DNA from: Wuchereria bancrofti
Lineage: Eukaryota; Nematoda; Chromadorea; Rhabditida; Onchocercidae
Length of the DNA: 64,000 nt
NCBI GenBank assembly: GCA_005281725.1
Contig: SSBO01000012.1
Location: 5,099,564 to 5,163,563 of the forward strand
Direction of reading: 5' to 3'
The notes under the pieces: generated by a model
Seen by the model: only the letters and a program-made list of their open reading frames with translations
The model's database searches: none
What the model was told of the DNA's origin: nothing
Part shown: in pieces, positions 14,901 through 28,433 of the stretch
Layout of the letters: each line of letters opens with the position of its first letter
Position numbering within the stretch: position 1 is the stretch's first letter
Program-made: the position numbers and the translations under genes

Positions 14901-16286
14901 TATGATTCAAATCTACATTATGAGGGTATGACTTGCCACTTCATTTAATTAACAGTTTCCTTCTCATTTTGTTCTACTTATAAATGCAATATAATGCGAA
15001 AAGCATGATACATGAAATACACCCTGCATCTTATTGCTCATTCCATTCCTCGTTTGCGTTTTTTTCACTATAGAAACAGTTAAAACTATCATCAGTTGTA
15101 TCTAATTGCTCCATATTGTTTTAAAATCAACGTTACAGTGGTCGATTGTCGTGCAGCATGCATCATTTTATTCAGTTTAAGAATAAATTCAACCCAAATT
15201 TTTTCAGATAGGCGAAAATAGATTGTACGCAGCAAAGATTTTCAAAAAGCCGGAGTTATATTTTTCTCATCGCTAATATAAAGTTCCTTCAGCATATCTG
15301 GAATCTGTTTATTCCTAAGATTTTCATTGTTTTAATTAAACTTGCTGAAGAAAACTCACCAGAATGCCATATCGTTCGGAGTTGAAAAGACCTGATTTGA
15401 AAGGTTTAGTTTTTTTCAACAAATTCTTTCAAATTTTAACATTTCGAAATGAAATTCACTTACAGATTGGTTAATGATTAATATCTCTTTTATTTTTGCT
15501 ACAAATAATCAGAATATATCAATTGTAAGGAGTTTAGCACTGATGCGAAGCTTGCGACATTGTTTTGCTAAACATCCACTTTCCAACACTTACAAAGTGA
15601 TGTTGTCGTTGATTTTCTGGAAAATTGAATCTGTAAAGGGTAATTACAGTATTTGACAGATTCAAAAATTGTATATGTACACAAGAAGAATTTCGAGTAC
15701 AAGTTTAATAAAACATAGAATTTAGACGTATAACAGGTTTCGGAATTTTTGTGCACACAGAGAAATTTGAAGTGTGAGATGAAGTGTAATAGTAGTGATA
15801 TGGCATAATTCGACATCAAGCACATTGACATTTTTTCTATGACTGATGAAACCTCATGGAAGGACAAAGCCATCAGTGTGTTATTTAAATGTATTTATCC
15901 AAAATTATTAATTATTGTTAATAATTCAAAAATTTTTGAAGCCAACGGCGTAATATTCAGAGTTTTCTTTATTTCACTTTTTTAATTCGTTTTTCCTATT
16001 TTCTTCACAACGAACGTCATTGATTAAACACAGACTAGATCTTCACTCATTTTTAACTCATCAAATTAGTTGGTGGCAGCTGGCACAAAACTTTGTAATA
16101 CATACATCATCTATCCATAAATAAAATAGTGGTGGTATTCGTAATGCTTTGATACTACACAATAATAATGTGATATGTAATGATCTAAATTCCACTCATA
16201 CAAATTTGGTTGGTACAGGTATTTTATGTGGTCTCTTTAATTTCTAGCACTCCGGTTAAATTTAACAAGAAATTGCAAATTTTCAG
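9000..16286. other. Intergenic or intronic DNA, nothing recognisable
   Basis: AT-rich sequence without a supported gene, transposon or RNA. The open frames at 9227-9571, 12219-12500 and 13315-13587 have no protein-like composition and no matching splice pair. A 46-codon threonine/valine-rich open stretch near 12060-12200 looks like simple-sequence DNA. Confidence 0.5.
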
Positions 16287-19200
16287 GTACATTCCCATGT
16301 TCAGTTTGTGGTAAAGTATTTTGTCATTCGTCATCACTAAGTCGGCATCGTATGCAAGCTCATTTCAAAAGCTACACTTGTACACAGTGCAATCAGGAAA
16401 TTTCCAGTGAGTTTTATTTTTTGTTTCATTTCAAAGCTTCCATCTAGTTTCTGTCATGTTTTTTTTTTTCAAATTTCTGTCACGATTTTGAAAGTTTGTG
16501 TGCGCATATATATGTATAGGCAATTTACCTTTCTGTTTTGCTGAGTTAATTAAAGGGAAAAAAAAAATCATATATCAAGGCTGTTTGATATGTTTGATCT
16601 AAATCATGCCAAATTTTGACTTACCTATTAACTGTAATATATCAGATTTCACTAATGAAACATGAATAAATTTAAATTATAAAAACATTTCAAAATTTCT
16701 CTGTTTTGGTTGGAAAATTGTAGTCAACTGTTTAGGATTTTTATCAGTATTTCAGACTTCGTATTATTAAGTATGAGATCAATGGCTGATTGCTGGTTAG
16801 GCATGTCTGATGAAAATTATTTACTGGCAGTGTGTCACCCTGTATGTTCCCTTTTACTGCTCTAAATTTGAGCAAAAATGAATGCAGAGCTTTCTCACAA
16901 CGCTTAAATGCCAGTGATCACATGTATCGCTGCCAATATGATAATATAAAATGAAAATAGCAACTGTCTGAGAGGATTTGGCTGGAAGTAAGGATAGCTC
17001 AAAGTATATTGCGTTCCAAATGAATATTAAGTGAAGATTTGAATCTGTTACTCATTACTTTACAATCGATGAAATATAAAATCGATAGAGTAGACTTTTA
17101 CTTTTTCTTAAATGGATGTTCTGAAAAAATATATTAATATTCGATTGCTGCTCAATGAGCTTTTAACACTAATCTTGAGCAACTATAAAATTTAGAAAAT
17201 TATTCATTTGTTTTCCACTACTTTTGCCATCTTTTTAAATGACTTGCTAAATAAATGAATCTTTCATATAACAATATGTTTAAATTGCTTGTGAGATTTG
17301 AAAACAAATTCATTCAATAAACAGTTTATGACTAATGTCTTCAAGAATTTCTTTAAAAATCTTCCTTGTCTACGAAATGTGACAAATTGTAAGAAATGTG
17401 CTCACCCTGTTTAAAACTTTTTCATTACTTCCTACAAGAATATACAGGAATATGCAAAAGGGCATGAAATAATTCTTTTGCTAGAAAAATATCAACTTTA
17501 CTTCGAATCTAATTTGTGCAATAACCAACAAATAAATTAGAAATTTTAAATATGGCAAAAAATAGTTACATTCTAGGAAGTGCTGACATTTCTTAAAATC
17601 ATAACGGTGACTGCGATAGGAACATTAGTTATCAATCTTAGGAGGATTTAGAGATTGGTGAGTTAAGAAGAGGAACCGTAACAATGTGGTCGATTATACA
17701 GTATGGTACGGAGTCAAAAAGTTATAAAAATGGATTGCAGTTGATCGGCGAAGTGCACAAAGCGTACATGACACACTTTTTGCTTAATTGGATTTACATT
17801 CTCTTTTCTTCTTAAGTTCATTGTGGGTTATCCTTTATTTCGAAGAATACGGACAGATTGTAAAATTACATGAAGAATGGATAAGACGGTGGATGTTCAT
17901 CTTCGAAGGAGAGATGGAGAACTTCTTGGTCGCTTTAAACATCCCTTATAAATTTTATAGGAAGCAAATCACAGTTGAACCAACCGACTGCAAAAAAATG
18001 ATCCAGAACCCAAGAATCTTCAGTTTTAATATCTAATTTTCTTTTCTCTTATCTCATTATTTCGTGTATTTGCATTCAGTTAATTCATGTGTGTTCATTT
18101 TCTTCACTTCGTTTGTCAACTTTTCACGCATTTTGAAATTGTATAAATTTCGTATGCGTAAAACGAAACAAAACCTTATATTCATTTGATGCGGTTTTGA
18201 TTTTAATTTTTGTACCCTTAACATTCAAGTTAAAGCATCATTGTGAAATTTCTTAGTACTATGAATGTCCAAATTAAAAAGACAAAACCTTGCATATATT
18301 TTTTAATCCTTTCATAGAAAGTAATGTAAAAACTATTGTTTTAATGTCATTAACGATAACAGGCTGCTCTGGAAATGAAACGCTCCGGTCCCATATGTTC
18401 CGGATACATTCTATTTCACGAATGTTTATGTGTCGGTGCTGTAATTGGGCATATCCTGACAAGACAAGCTTGCATATACATATGCAGAGTATGTTGCGAA
18501 ATGGTACTCCCGGTGACGTTTCTGTCCTTGCAAGAAGTTCTAACGATGGTCCTGGAATGGCTGGTGGTTGGTTCTTTTTTTTAAGTATTAAAAAAATTTT
18601 CATTAAAAAAAAAATTACTTCTAGCATACTCATGTATTACCATTTGTTACTACATATTTGTCACGTCTTTATTTAAACTTATTTTTTAATAAGAAAGTCT
18701 GGTGTTCATTTATTGGTTCACAAATCAAATAAAACAGAATATCACTTCTAGCTCCAAATTATTGCTACCTATAGCTTTTTACAGTCGTAGGAGAAATGTC
18801 ACCAAGAGAGCTTGAAGAAAGCCCATCAGTAAGCCCTCCAGAAGGATGTGGAAATGAATCACCACGAGGCGAACAAACACATATTAAAAGTTCCTTATTT
18901 GGTAATGGTAATGGTTTACTGGACGGATCCATATTTCCAGCGACGCTCAACAACACCGATAGTTTATTTCGATTTACGGCCAAGGTAAATATTCCTCATT
19001 TCTAAAAACGGTTTCATAATTTCATTAACTCTCTTCACTTTCCAAACTTCATACGGACTGAAGCGGATTTTCATGCATTTCGTGATGATGACTCGGATTG
19101 TACGCTGAAAAAGCCTCCTAAAAGAGGTTCTAGGTATCAATTGCCAACCAATACCATTTAATATTTGTCAAGCTGTCGATGTTTCCCGAAATACTGGATG

Positions 19201-21954
19201 TTTAAAAGTAATCTATTGTCATTAATCTAGTCCTTTTCATTAAAATATACTCGCTGTCTTCAATTATTTTTGTAAAGGAGTACAGTACCACTGAGTAATT
19301 TTTGCAGCCGGATAATTTGCTGACACAAATTAGTACGGATCCCAGTGGTCAAAACAGCTGGTTAACAGCATGGTTGGCAAATAATGCTTTTACTGTGGCG
19401 CCTTTTAATTCTACCAATTTGTTAACAGGTCTTTTTAACAGCAGTTCAAGAACATAGGACAGAGTTCACTTTGCAGTGGCTGTCGCGGATAATGTTTGAT
19501 ATTGCTTTAAGCGTTTCCAGTGATTAGTTGTAGATTTGAGTTGCACTTATTTCGAGAAAAATTAAAATTTAACTTATGATTACTTCACATGCTCAAATTA
19601 CACCACTTTTATTCAAATAGAGTTTGAGTGGTTATTGTTGAAATTCAGTTTTTTTTTTTTCAGAATGTTTAGTTTTATTTTGTGGCTTAACAATCTTTAA
19701 ATTCTAGTGACAAACAGTGCAGAAGTTATAAATTTACAAAAAGAGGGAGCGACAGCAACAAATATAGGTCTAAAAGTGGAGTCGAAGGAGGATGAACCAA
19801 TTTCAAATAGCACTGATACCAACGCTGTTAAAAGTACCTCCCTTGCATCTCCAAGTAAAACACCAAATTCCACCTCTTCACAGGTACAGTTTTGCTTCTT
19901 ATTAGTCCATTTTCTACCTGTAATAGATTTGCCATTTTTTAATGAAAATACTCAAAAAATATCTGACGGTTGTTCGTAGAGCAGCAACCTTAGACATTCA
20001 GTACATTATATATATATATATATATATATATANATAGATTACTTTCTTCTACGATAACGAAAATTTCGGTATTTGTGCTTCTGTATGGTAATGATGTTTA
20101 AATCATCTGCAATAGACATTACGAATTAACACGATTACCGTCAGTAAACATACATTTCATAAAAAGATTTGATGTAAAAGCAAATCTACAAATAAAAAAA
20201 GTTAAGCAAGTAAAAAATGGTTGGACGAGAAAATAAGAATTGAGGAATGGTGAACCAAATAAGGAAATCAAAGTGGTAGCAAAGAGATGATAGTTCACGA
20301 AGCGGATAAGAGAAATAAAATGCTAGTTTAAGGTTGTTTACTAAGTTAGCGATTGCAACTACCTTATTTTTGCCAGTCTATGATTGAAGTTTCTGACTGT
20401 AGTGAGAGCTACTGACAACATCAAGAGGAAGAATGCTATATTTATGCGCTTAAAAAGTATATTTTTTGACATGTTTGACTATAATAATATAGACAGAAAC
20501 AGAAGTTCTATTAAATACAAATGTTGAGAAAGAGAGCAGGAAGGTAGACAGTACGTTTCATTGCTCTCTACTTCTTCGTTTCATTTGGTTGAATTCGTCA
20601 TTTTCCTTTAGTTTGTTGTTTCAGGTTTTCCGGTTTTTCGTTCCAGTTCTTTATTTGGGTAGCCATTTCTTATCAAAGTTTCTAACAATTAATTTGTGCC
20701 TAATAACTCGAGCTTTATTGATTTTTGATGTTTCTCAAACATGCCTGTTTAATAATTCTGTCCCAAAAAGAAGACATAAAAAAAAATTAATACAAGTTTA
20801 GCATAAATTAAATAAAACTGGACATTAAATATAATATTTAATAGTTTACATTACTTATGAAATTGATGAATTTAATCAAGAATAGACAATCATCCTGAAA
20901 GTACTGTGTAGGTATTTGCACGCTTATGTTTGTTCTACAAAATTCTAGGAATGTAAGCGATCGGTCAATGCGAGTTCACTGGATGATTTATTGGAAAGGA
21001 AAGGCTTAAGCGTTACTCGAAATCATCGAAATAAACGGAAAGCTAGCAATCCTCAGCAACTACTGGCATCGACAGCATTTGTCGGTGCAGATGATGAAGA
21101 CGATGAAGTGAAATCTCTACATTTTTTTTTTTTTAAACTGCTTTAATAGTAGAGAAACCGTTGAATAAAATCGTGAAAATAAATTCCATAACGTTTGTAC
21201 ATCTCAACAAAGAGCAATCTTTTTATTTGCTTCATTTTTTTTTTGTCCTTTATTTTTTGCAAATGAAGAATTAAAAGTCAAACGGTGTGAAGTTCTCTCG
21301 TTCCCCAAACTTGCATGCATGTATGTATTTATTTACTGGAAAACCAAGCTATATTAGTAAAAATCAATTTTTTTAATTTGTTCGATTTGGGTAGATAAAA
21401 TGGGGATTTTTGATCAAATGATAACAATATATCTACAGTATAAATAATTTATCTATCAGCAAGGGTTTTACAGGGATTTGCTGCACTACCGCGAAAGCAG
21501 AACATCGTAGATACAAATACCAAAATAAACGACCGTGGTAAATCAGCCAACGGTGACCTTCCTCTTCAAACAACAACAGTGAGCAGAACAACTCCGAATG
21601 GTGTCACACTGGTTGATGCTTCTACTAGTCCTATTAAGAGGTGTGACTGCACGGTAATATTTTACTTATCTTTGTGGTCTTACTTAATTATTTAATATCA
21701 GCCAATGATAGGTGCTTGAAAACGACTGCATTTTTCACTCCGATGATCAAATTCTTTCGTTGCCTTTATTACAGTTTGTTACATATATTGAGATTTTCAT
21801 ACCCCACAATTGAACATGGACTTTTGGTTACTTATGGTATTGATGAATACGAAGTTTTATCTAGTATTTTATTAAAGGCATGATATCAAATCTATCTATC
21901 TGTCTATATATATATATATATGTATATATAGACAGACAGACAGACAGACAGATG

Positions 21955-21989
<35 letters not shown>

Positions 21990-22861
21990 GGATAAATAGA
22001 TTTCCTTTATTATATTCCTTTGTTACCCCACATATTTACATCCAACGAATCTCCTCGAGATCAGCAACCTCTCCCAAAATAATAATTAAATTTTCAAATC
22101 TTCCACGACAAATATATATGTATATAAATAACTTTCTGCGTAATGTTTATGTGATGAATGAACATTTATAGAAAATTAGTTAAGAATTCAGTGGTTAAAC
22201 ATGTCACCTCCCTTACTTTTTAAATGCACAACGCCTAGCAATGTTAAGTTAGACATGTCATACCAAAAATGCACGACGAAATTTTTTATTCACTGAACGC
22301 CATTATGTTTATCTTGTAAATTTATGTTTAACAAAAATATTTTTTTCGCTTGAAGGTACTAAAAATCAAATGTGGTGTAACAGAAACGAGAAATCAGTCC
22401 CCTGAAACGAAAATCTTGAATCATGGAACGGAAACTAACCACCTGGATATTCAGCTAACGGGACTGGACACAACACTGCGACAATTTGAACATGAAAAAG
22501 AAGAACTCAGACATCAAATTGAAATATTTGAAGAGATTTTAATTGGTTACCAGGTAATCAAAATGCAAATAATGGATCAGTGCAGAGTTGGGTCCGGAAA
22601 ACCACCGATTTTCTCTAGTTGCTCCGGAGATGAGCATCAGCGTCAGTTAAGAGCATTATTCGACAGATTCCTTTATTCTGTTCGATGACTTCCAAGTTGG
22701 AAATGTACACTTTTCTCAAATTTGATGTACAGAAATCAGCCCGTCACAGTGTAAAATTGTTATTTCAGCAAAGTGCACTAGCAGCTTTGGCACTATTACA
22801 AAGTGGCGGTCCAGATGCAATCCCAGCGATTAAGAAATTGATGGAAAATTTGCTACAGTAA
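16287..22861 (+). CDS. C2H2 zinc-finger protein (3' nine exons; N-terminus not found)
   Basis: Nine exons join in phase: 16287-16406, 18363-18566, 18785-18984, 19308-19428, 19708-19883, 20949-21107, 21474-21653, 22356-22553 and 22769-22861 (TAA). They encode at least 483 residues. The first two exons give three C2H2-type fingers: CSVCGKVF with HRMQAH, CTQC with HMFRIH, and CRCCNWAY with HIH. The second finger is split by the first intron. The middle is Ser/Thr/Asn-rich with a basic patch (NHRNKRK) and an acidic patch (DDEDDE). The fourth-from-last to last exons end in a charged heptad-like stretch (LRQFEHEKEELRHQIEIFEE) and a leucine/alanine-rich tail, likely a coiled-coil or dimerisation region. 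By family it should be a nuclear DNA-binding regulator. I cannot name an orthologue. The first exon enters in phase 1, so an upstream coding exon is missing. A BEL/Pao LTR scrap and microsatellites sit in its introns. It is convergent with the choline kinase gene. Confidence 0.82.
20006..20036. repeat. TA dinucleotide run with one unresolved base
   Basis: About 27 bases of pure TA repeat inside an intron of the zinc-finger gene. An N at about position 20033 marks the end of the run, so its length is probably uncertain in the assembly. Confidence 0.95.
21890..21996. repeat. Self-complementary TCTA/TA/GACA/GATA microsatellite
   Basis: TCTATC and TGTC units, then a TATA core, then TAGA, GACA and GATA units. 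The left half is the reverse complement of the right half, so it could fold into a long hairpin. It lies in an intron of the zinc-finger gene. Confidence 0.9.
22017..22086 (+). mobile_element. BEL/Pao LTR fragment
   Basis: This stretch (GTTACCCCACA, then GAATCTCCTCGAGATCAG, then CCTCTCCCAAAATAATAA) closely matches the 3' end of the LTR-like sequence at about 55902-55972, which precedes a BEL/Pao gag. Only the LTR end is seen here, with no internal region following. It is probably a solo-LTR or truncated relic inside the zinc-finger intron. Confidence 0.65.
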
Positions 22862-25605
22862 ACAATGGACGAAACTGAAAGTGTCATCAACCAGCATTAG
22901 TGCATGTAAATTTTTTGTTTCTTGCAAATATTATCGATCAAATAACGTGACCTCATCGAAGTAAGCAAAGTCAAGAGAGATGACTTGTTTTTCAAAATGT
23001 CTGGTTTTCTCTAAAAGACAAACAGGAGGTGAAACCGAAATTAATTAATTAAACTGTCATGGCTTTGCTTTGCTTATGTTCTGTGTGATTTAGCAGCACT
23101 GTTGATTCGTTTTAATCACATTCGACCGCAGCTTATATGTTGTTATATGCATACGGAAAGTTTTATAATTTCTTTTTATTTTCACAAATTTTCTGGTTTA
23201 AGACCAAATCTTGATAATAACATTTGTTCTATTCTACAGCCTGCCTTTGAAACATTTGACGATTTCTGTCTTTATTGTTTAAAATTAGGATTCGTCTGGA
23301 GGATCAACACCATTCGTCCTAAATTGTTCTGCCTTATTTATCTGGGCTGCGTTGGAACGATACATTTCATACCAAAAATAAATTTCGATCCATTATGTTC
23401 AAGTGTATTTGAAAGTACTGAAATTACGTGTACTGAGGTTTTCCCATCCGTTCTCATTCTCACCAACATTCTCAACAGCAACAAACAGAGAAATCCGCAT
23501 GTATAAACTAGCTGAAAAGTTCCGCATGATTTTTGTTACCAGTCTAAATTACTGGGAAGACCCACAAATCGCACTGTGTCCATTCTTTTAACTTTTCTAT
23601 ATTATGACAAGTCGAAAATTCTCGTCCAGCGTAGTGCAATGAAAACTGTCTACAAAGTAGTGTTCAGTGGTAATGATGAGGACACGATAAGACAAAGCAA
23701 TAATTGTCATGTATATTATAAAGCGTGTGTGTTGGGAATGCAGAAATTTCAATACGATATTTGTCCTTGTGATTTTAACGAAAATCCTGCCTTCGTTTTG
23801 TCCTGAATTTAAAATTTGATGCTGTTTTGATTTTGATATGTTTACATTCGTGCTAATAAGAAATGTTCAGGTTCATAAGTTATATTGCATTTTTAAAAAT
23901 ATTTTTTAACATTGCAAACTCATTTTCTTTCGTGTTCCTTTAAAGATATTAATTTCTACTTCTCCATAGCAAGTACATCTTGACAACTTCCACTTCATAC
24001 TAGACCAAGGAGTAACATATGTGTTCATATTGGTGACTGATACCACTGCAAATTGAGTTACAAATGAATTGGCGACAGAGAACTAAAACTCGACAACATC
24101 GATAATCACTAGATTATTAAAAGAGCTGGGATAATGCTACTATAATCACTCACTGTTTCGTGGAACAAAATGCAATATTCTTCCGAAGCTTGTCTTCTGT
24201 CATAATATACTATACAAGGACGAAAGGACGGACAGAGCAGCATTTTCATATGACTTACTAAAGAGGATGGTCGTGAAAGGCTACTGTCAGCAACTCCGCT
24301 AGACCGCGATAAGGGGATACCACTCTGTAAAATCCAGCATTCCTGTCGACGCGATGCAGCTGTAGCAAAAATTGTCAGCGATGACAAATCAAAGAAACAC
24401 AAAAACTGCAGTGATGAGGTGACGAGAAGATATCTGACGTAATTTCTGGAAGTGTACAAGAAACAACTCTCTTCTACAGTTAAGTGCGATTGTCAATCCT
24501 GGTAAAAATACAGATATTTAAAATAGAGAATGTTTCTACTGAGCATTCCCCTCAAATCTCCGTTTAGTTTTCAATGATCAACCAAACGATTTTCTCCCAC
24601 AAAATTTGTTCATTAAAAACTTGAATGTCTACAATATTCTCCCTGGATATCTTTATACTCTGACAGGATCGGAAATATGGAGAAGAAATAGGAACAACTC
24701 AAAGGTTCTGTATACGAAAAGTATAAAGCATGTCAACAATATTGAAGCTAACACCTAGAAAAGGTAATCGCCGTTGTCTCTGCTGGAAAGACATGACTGT
24801 ACAGCGTAATAATCAGACTCTATATACTATTCAAATATTAGTTCTGTCAGACTATATGACCTGTTCCATTTGCTCGCAGTAATGTCTACAGTGAAAATTT
24901 CAAGAGATCTCCCATTCAGAATTATAATTTCCTGAATCAGATTTTATATTTCCTCAACAACAATGGAAAAATAAAATAAAACGAAACGCTTGCTCATGTC
25001 TGAACACAATAAGTATTCAAATATTCAGTATAAAAAAAGATGCTATAGAATCTCGCCTAATGTGGGAAAGATAAAACATATGTCCTGTTCCTATAACCCA
25101 CAGCAATATTAATTCCACAATAAATACTTACATTTTCGAAATTTTACACTTGATTGAACTGTTACTAGCTTATGTTTCATAAGTTATACTTCACTTAATA
25201 AATTGAACACAAACCTCGGAATAGATGATAGAAATTTTGATAAAATATTAATATTCGAAAACTGTAATGAATATGGAATTAATTGATTTAAAACTCACCA
25301 CTTAGAATTACTACAAAGACTAAAGATTATAACATCGTCCACGCTTCAATGTATCCATAATTCTGAGATAAAATTTGCCTGCTGCAAAATGCTATTCCAT
25401 ATAACATTTACTCCCAGCATTTTAAAAAATTTATTTTTCATTAGTAATGATACTTATTACCTTACCATAATTTACGAATATTTTACAGATTTAAGCTATC
25501 TGGACCAACGTAATGAATAAATAAAATTGTACATTCCAATCAAGAACAATAATAAAAATTTTAGGATGCAATGAACTGCAAACTTAATTCCGTTAAGTTT
25601 GAATC
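22862..25605. other. 3' flanks of two convergent genes
   Basis: The first kilobase is probably the 3' UTR of the zinc-finger gene. AATAAA occurs near 23382. The open frames at 23102-23506 and 23576-23806 follow the stop codon and show no domain. The last part probably holds the 3' UTR of the choline kinase gene. An exon-like patch on the minus strand at 24109-24459 is treated under findings. Confidence 0.5.
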
Positions 25606-28433
25606 TCAGCTTGAATCTTCCAGAAGCTGTAGAAGCAAATGCTTGTTTTTATAATACAAACCTAGCCGATCGCGCCCATACTCCTGAAATCCTCTGGATG
25701 CAATCTGAAGATAAGTACGATAACATAAGCTTAGTTCCATTTCGCTAAAAACTAGTGAAACTTCATATGTATAATTAAATATGAAAAACATACAGCGAAT
25801 CCAAAATCAACAGGAGACACTTCAACTTGCAGCAAACCCCAAACGCCCCAAAAAAAGTGAGACACCGGAACAAACGGTCTCGTTTCCTGTAAAAGTGCTG
25901 ATTAAATGGCATGTATCAATATGATGGATTAATATCCACAAATTTTAAATTTTGTAAAGACTAAAAGTTCTAAGAAGCTTCAAGTAAAATTTGTAGAAAA
26001 TACTGCTAAAGTTGTCCACTGTTTATCTGACATTAGTATAATAGCTTGAAACTTGATGAGCAACTTGCATGGAAAATTCTTCACGTGATACTGGTAATCT
26101 CGGCAAAAAGTTTAAACCGTTAGCAGTTACGAGAGTAAAATAACCTCAATCATAGCTCTTGCTTTTTTATCGCACTCGGCCACAGAGGAGAATGGCTCAA
26201 GTTCATTCAAATAGGAAACAAAAAAATCGTATTGCAATTCCTCGCTTGGAAACTGGTGTTCATCTATCTCGTAAAAAGGAGCTTTGTCAACATCGTAGTT
26301 GATTGAATATTCCACGAAATGATTTGCGAAATCGAATCCTCTGGAAGATGAGACGCAATATCATAACATGCATAGATTAATAGCTAACATCAAAGAAATT
26401 ATTACCGAAAGTGTTTCATTCTTGCAGGTCTGTTAAGTCGCCGCATTGACAAAAAACTTAACAGAAGACCGGTTATAAAATTATAAGCTTCTTTAATACA
26501 GATAATAAATCTATGGAATTGTACATAAACAACGCATCCATTAGCTACATTCAACGAATAAATAATAGTACACCTATATGATCACGGCATGGTGAGTGTA
26601 AGAGTGCTTATTAACCAGAATCACGACTAAAATAGCTACTGCAGGTATAAATGGTGAAATACAATCTTAAACCTAATCTTTCACTAATCCATATTTCGAA
26701 TATAAAGGTATAAATTTAACAGTCGAATAAAGAAAAAATTATAGCTTTCAGTAGGGCAAGAATCTGTCCAACAAAAAGTAAATACTACTGCAGAAAATTT
26801 CGCATTACAGTAATCAACTAATAACATTAAGAACTACCATGTTGCACTGGTTTGTAATAATAATCCCTTTCTATTAGGAATCTATTAACTATTAGGAAGT
26901 GAATATACGTATCAGCTAAAACCTAGCGCACCGGTGATTGTAACTTGCGTATTCAAAATCAATAATCACAAGACGTGATGCGTTTGTTGCCGACGGAGAA
27001 TTCCGCTGCGTAATCGATGGAGTGATAATATTACCAGAACTCGATCGTGGAAGTAATATATTACCTATAAAAGTTTGTTCAACTCAAGTTTGCTAATCGA
27101 ACCTTTTAATTCATGAACTTTTGGAAATTCAGGGTTTAATAAACCCAGTTCCTTTTATCTTTAACAGTTCAAGTTAGTTAACTCACAAACAAAGTCTTCT
27201 AACGAACGAGTAAACGCAAGACTTGATTGTTTCGGTAGAGATATCTCAGGGTAAGTTATATATTTACCGATATACTATAACTTCAAAGAGTGTAACTCAT
27301 ACAGTTACGGTTCTATAAAACTGATATTACCTTCTTGGAGATCATTATGGCAAAATGTGACGATGCTTTTACTTTTGCTGACGCATTTCCTGCAAGCTGA
27401 ATTCATGTTCAACAGCCATTTCTAAATGCCTTGAATCGTTATGATCATCCGAACACAAATTCCTCTGATTACTCACATGCACATATGAGTAGTTAATAAA
27501 GCATACCAAAAAAATTTTACTTCAGAAAGTCAAGTTCGTTAGCAATATCTTCACAAGTGATGATTTGAGGAGCAGAATCTGCGTAACAGCTAGGAATCAC
27601 AAATTCTCGTGCACCACTTGGTGTCTGCATAAGCTGTTTCAGCCATCTAAACATTACATTTTTAAACTACTGTATCTGTCAAGAGAGTATTTAAAAAAAA
27701 AGAAATCGTGCTCACTTAGGGAAAAAATCAAAAAGGCTTAAATATAATTTTACCTGCTCAGTGCACCGCACAAGTAATCAGGTTCTTTCCAAATCGGTAC
27801 TTCCAGCTGATGCACTCGAACCAGTCGCTGTGCTATTTTACAGGACATTTCCGGAAGGGCAAGCTCTTTCCACGAAAGTGGTCGAGACTAAAACATCAAA
27901 AAAAAACATGTGCAGGCTCAAGCAGGAAAATGACACTAACTATCAACGATCAAAATTTGAGTACCGGAATATACTCTTCCAGCCGTCCACCGCTGAATAC
28001 TCCGTACAGTTTCGGACCAAGGTGGCGCTCTGATAATAAAGTGAAGATGACCGATTCCGACACAAGGTGACTTTCGGTTTCTGGATTAAAATAAATTCGT
28101 AAAAGCACTTTGTCTGGTTCGTTTGAGAATGGTGGACATGTGCCCGGAAGGCGACACAAAAACAGCATATTACTCATACCACCTCTGCAATATCGTTTAA
28201 TAATGCCAAGATTTCTTTACTTTTCAATAAACTTGTTTCTAGTCAAAATAAACGGAAAAGTTCAGATCATAAGATAACAATTACTTCAACCGTTCCAACT
28301 GAAGTTCTTTACTTCCAACAACCTTCCAAGCGCCACCAAGAAATCGAGCACAAAACATATGCGCGCGTTCCTTTAATTCAAATATAGTATTTGCATCTGT
28401 GTTCGGTTCTAATTCTGATAGAATCTGCTTCAT
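25606..28433 (-). CDS. Choline/ethanolamine kinase
   Basis: Nine minus-strand exons join in phase: 28433-28285, 28184-27965, 27887-27754, 27646-27521, 27389-27331, 27064-26932, 26340-26145, 25886-25794 and 25704-25606 (TGA). They encode 402 residues, the normal family length. The enzyme phosphorylates choline (or ethanolamine) with ATP in the cytosol, the first step of the CDP-choline (Kennedy) pathway to phosphatidylcholine. Visible family signatures are FLGGAW near residue 35, KGGMSNMLF near 50, LGPKLYGVF with GGRLEEYIP, the Brenner phosphotransferase motif FCHNDLQEGN (catalytic Asp at about 226), the choline kinase motif IIDFEYASYNHRGFDFANHF (metal-binding Asp at about 265), and SHFFWGVWGLLQ plus YGRDRLGLYY near the C-terminus. 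No key residue is missing. The start is the ATG four bases after a TTTTTAG acceptor, which fits a trans-splice site. A further 5' exon is possible. A or B subfamily is not resolved. Confidence 0.95.

Noticed and set aside
18274..18633. 119-codon minus-strand open frame
   Set aside because: It is antisense to the second zinc-finger exon, whose plus-strand reading has fingers and correct splice phases.
21890..21996. Short tandem repeats as a possible CRISPR array
   Set aside because: Units of 2 to 4 bases without spacers in an intron-bearing nuclear genome are microsatellites.
23102..23506. 134-codon plus-strand frame after the zinc-finger stop
   Set aside because: It has no domain and no matching splice sites. 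It lies in the probable 3' UTR.
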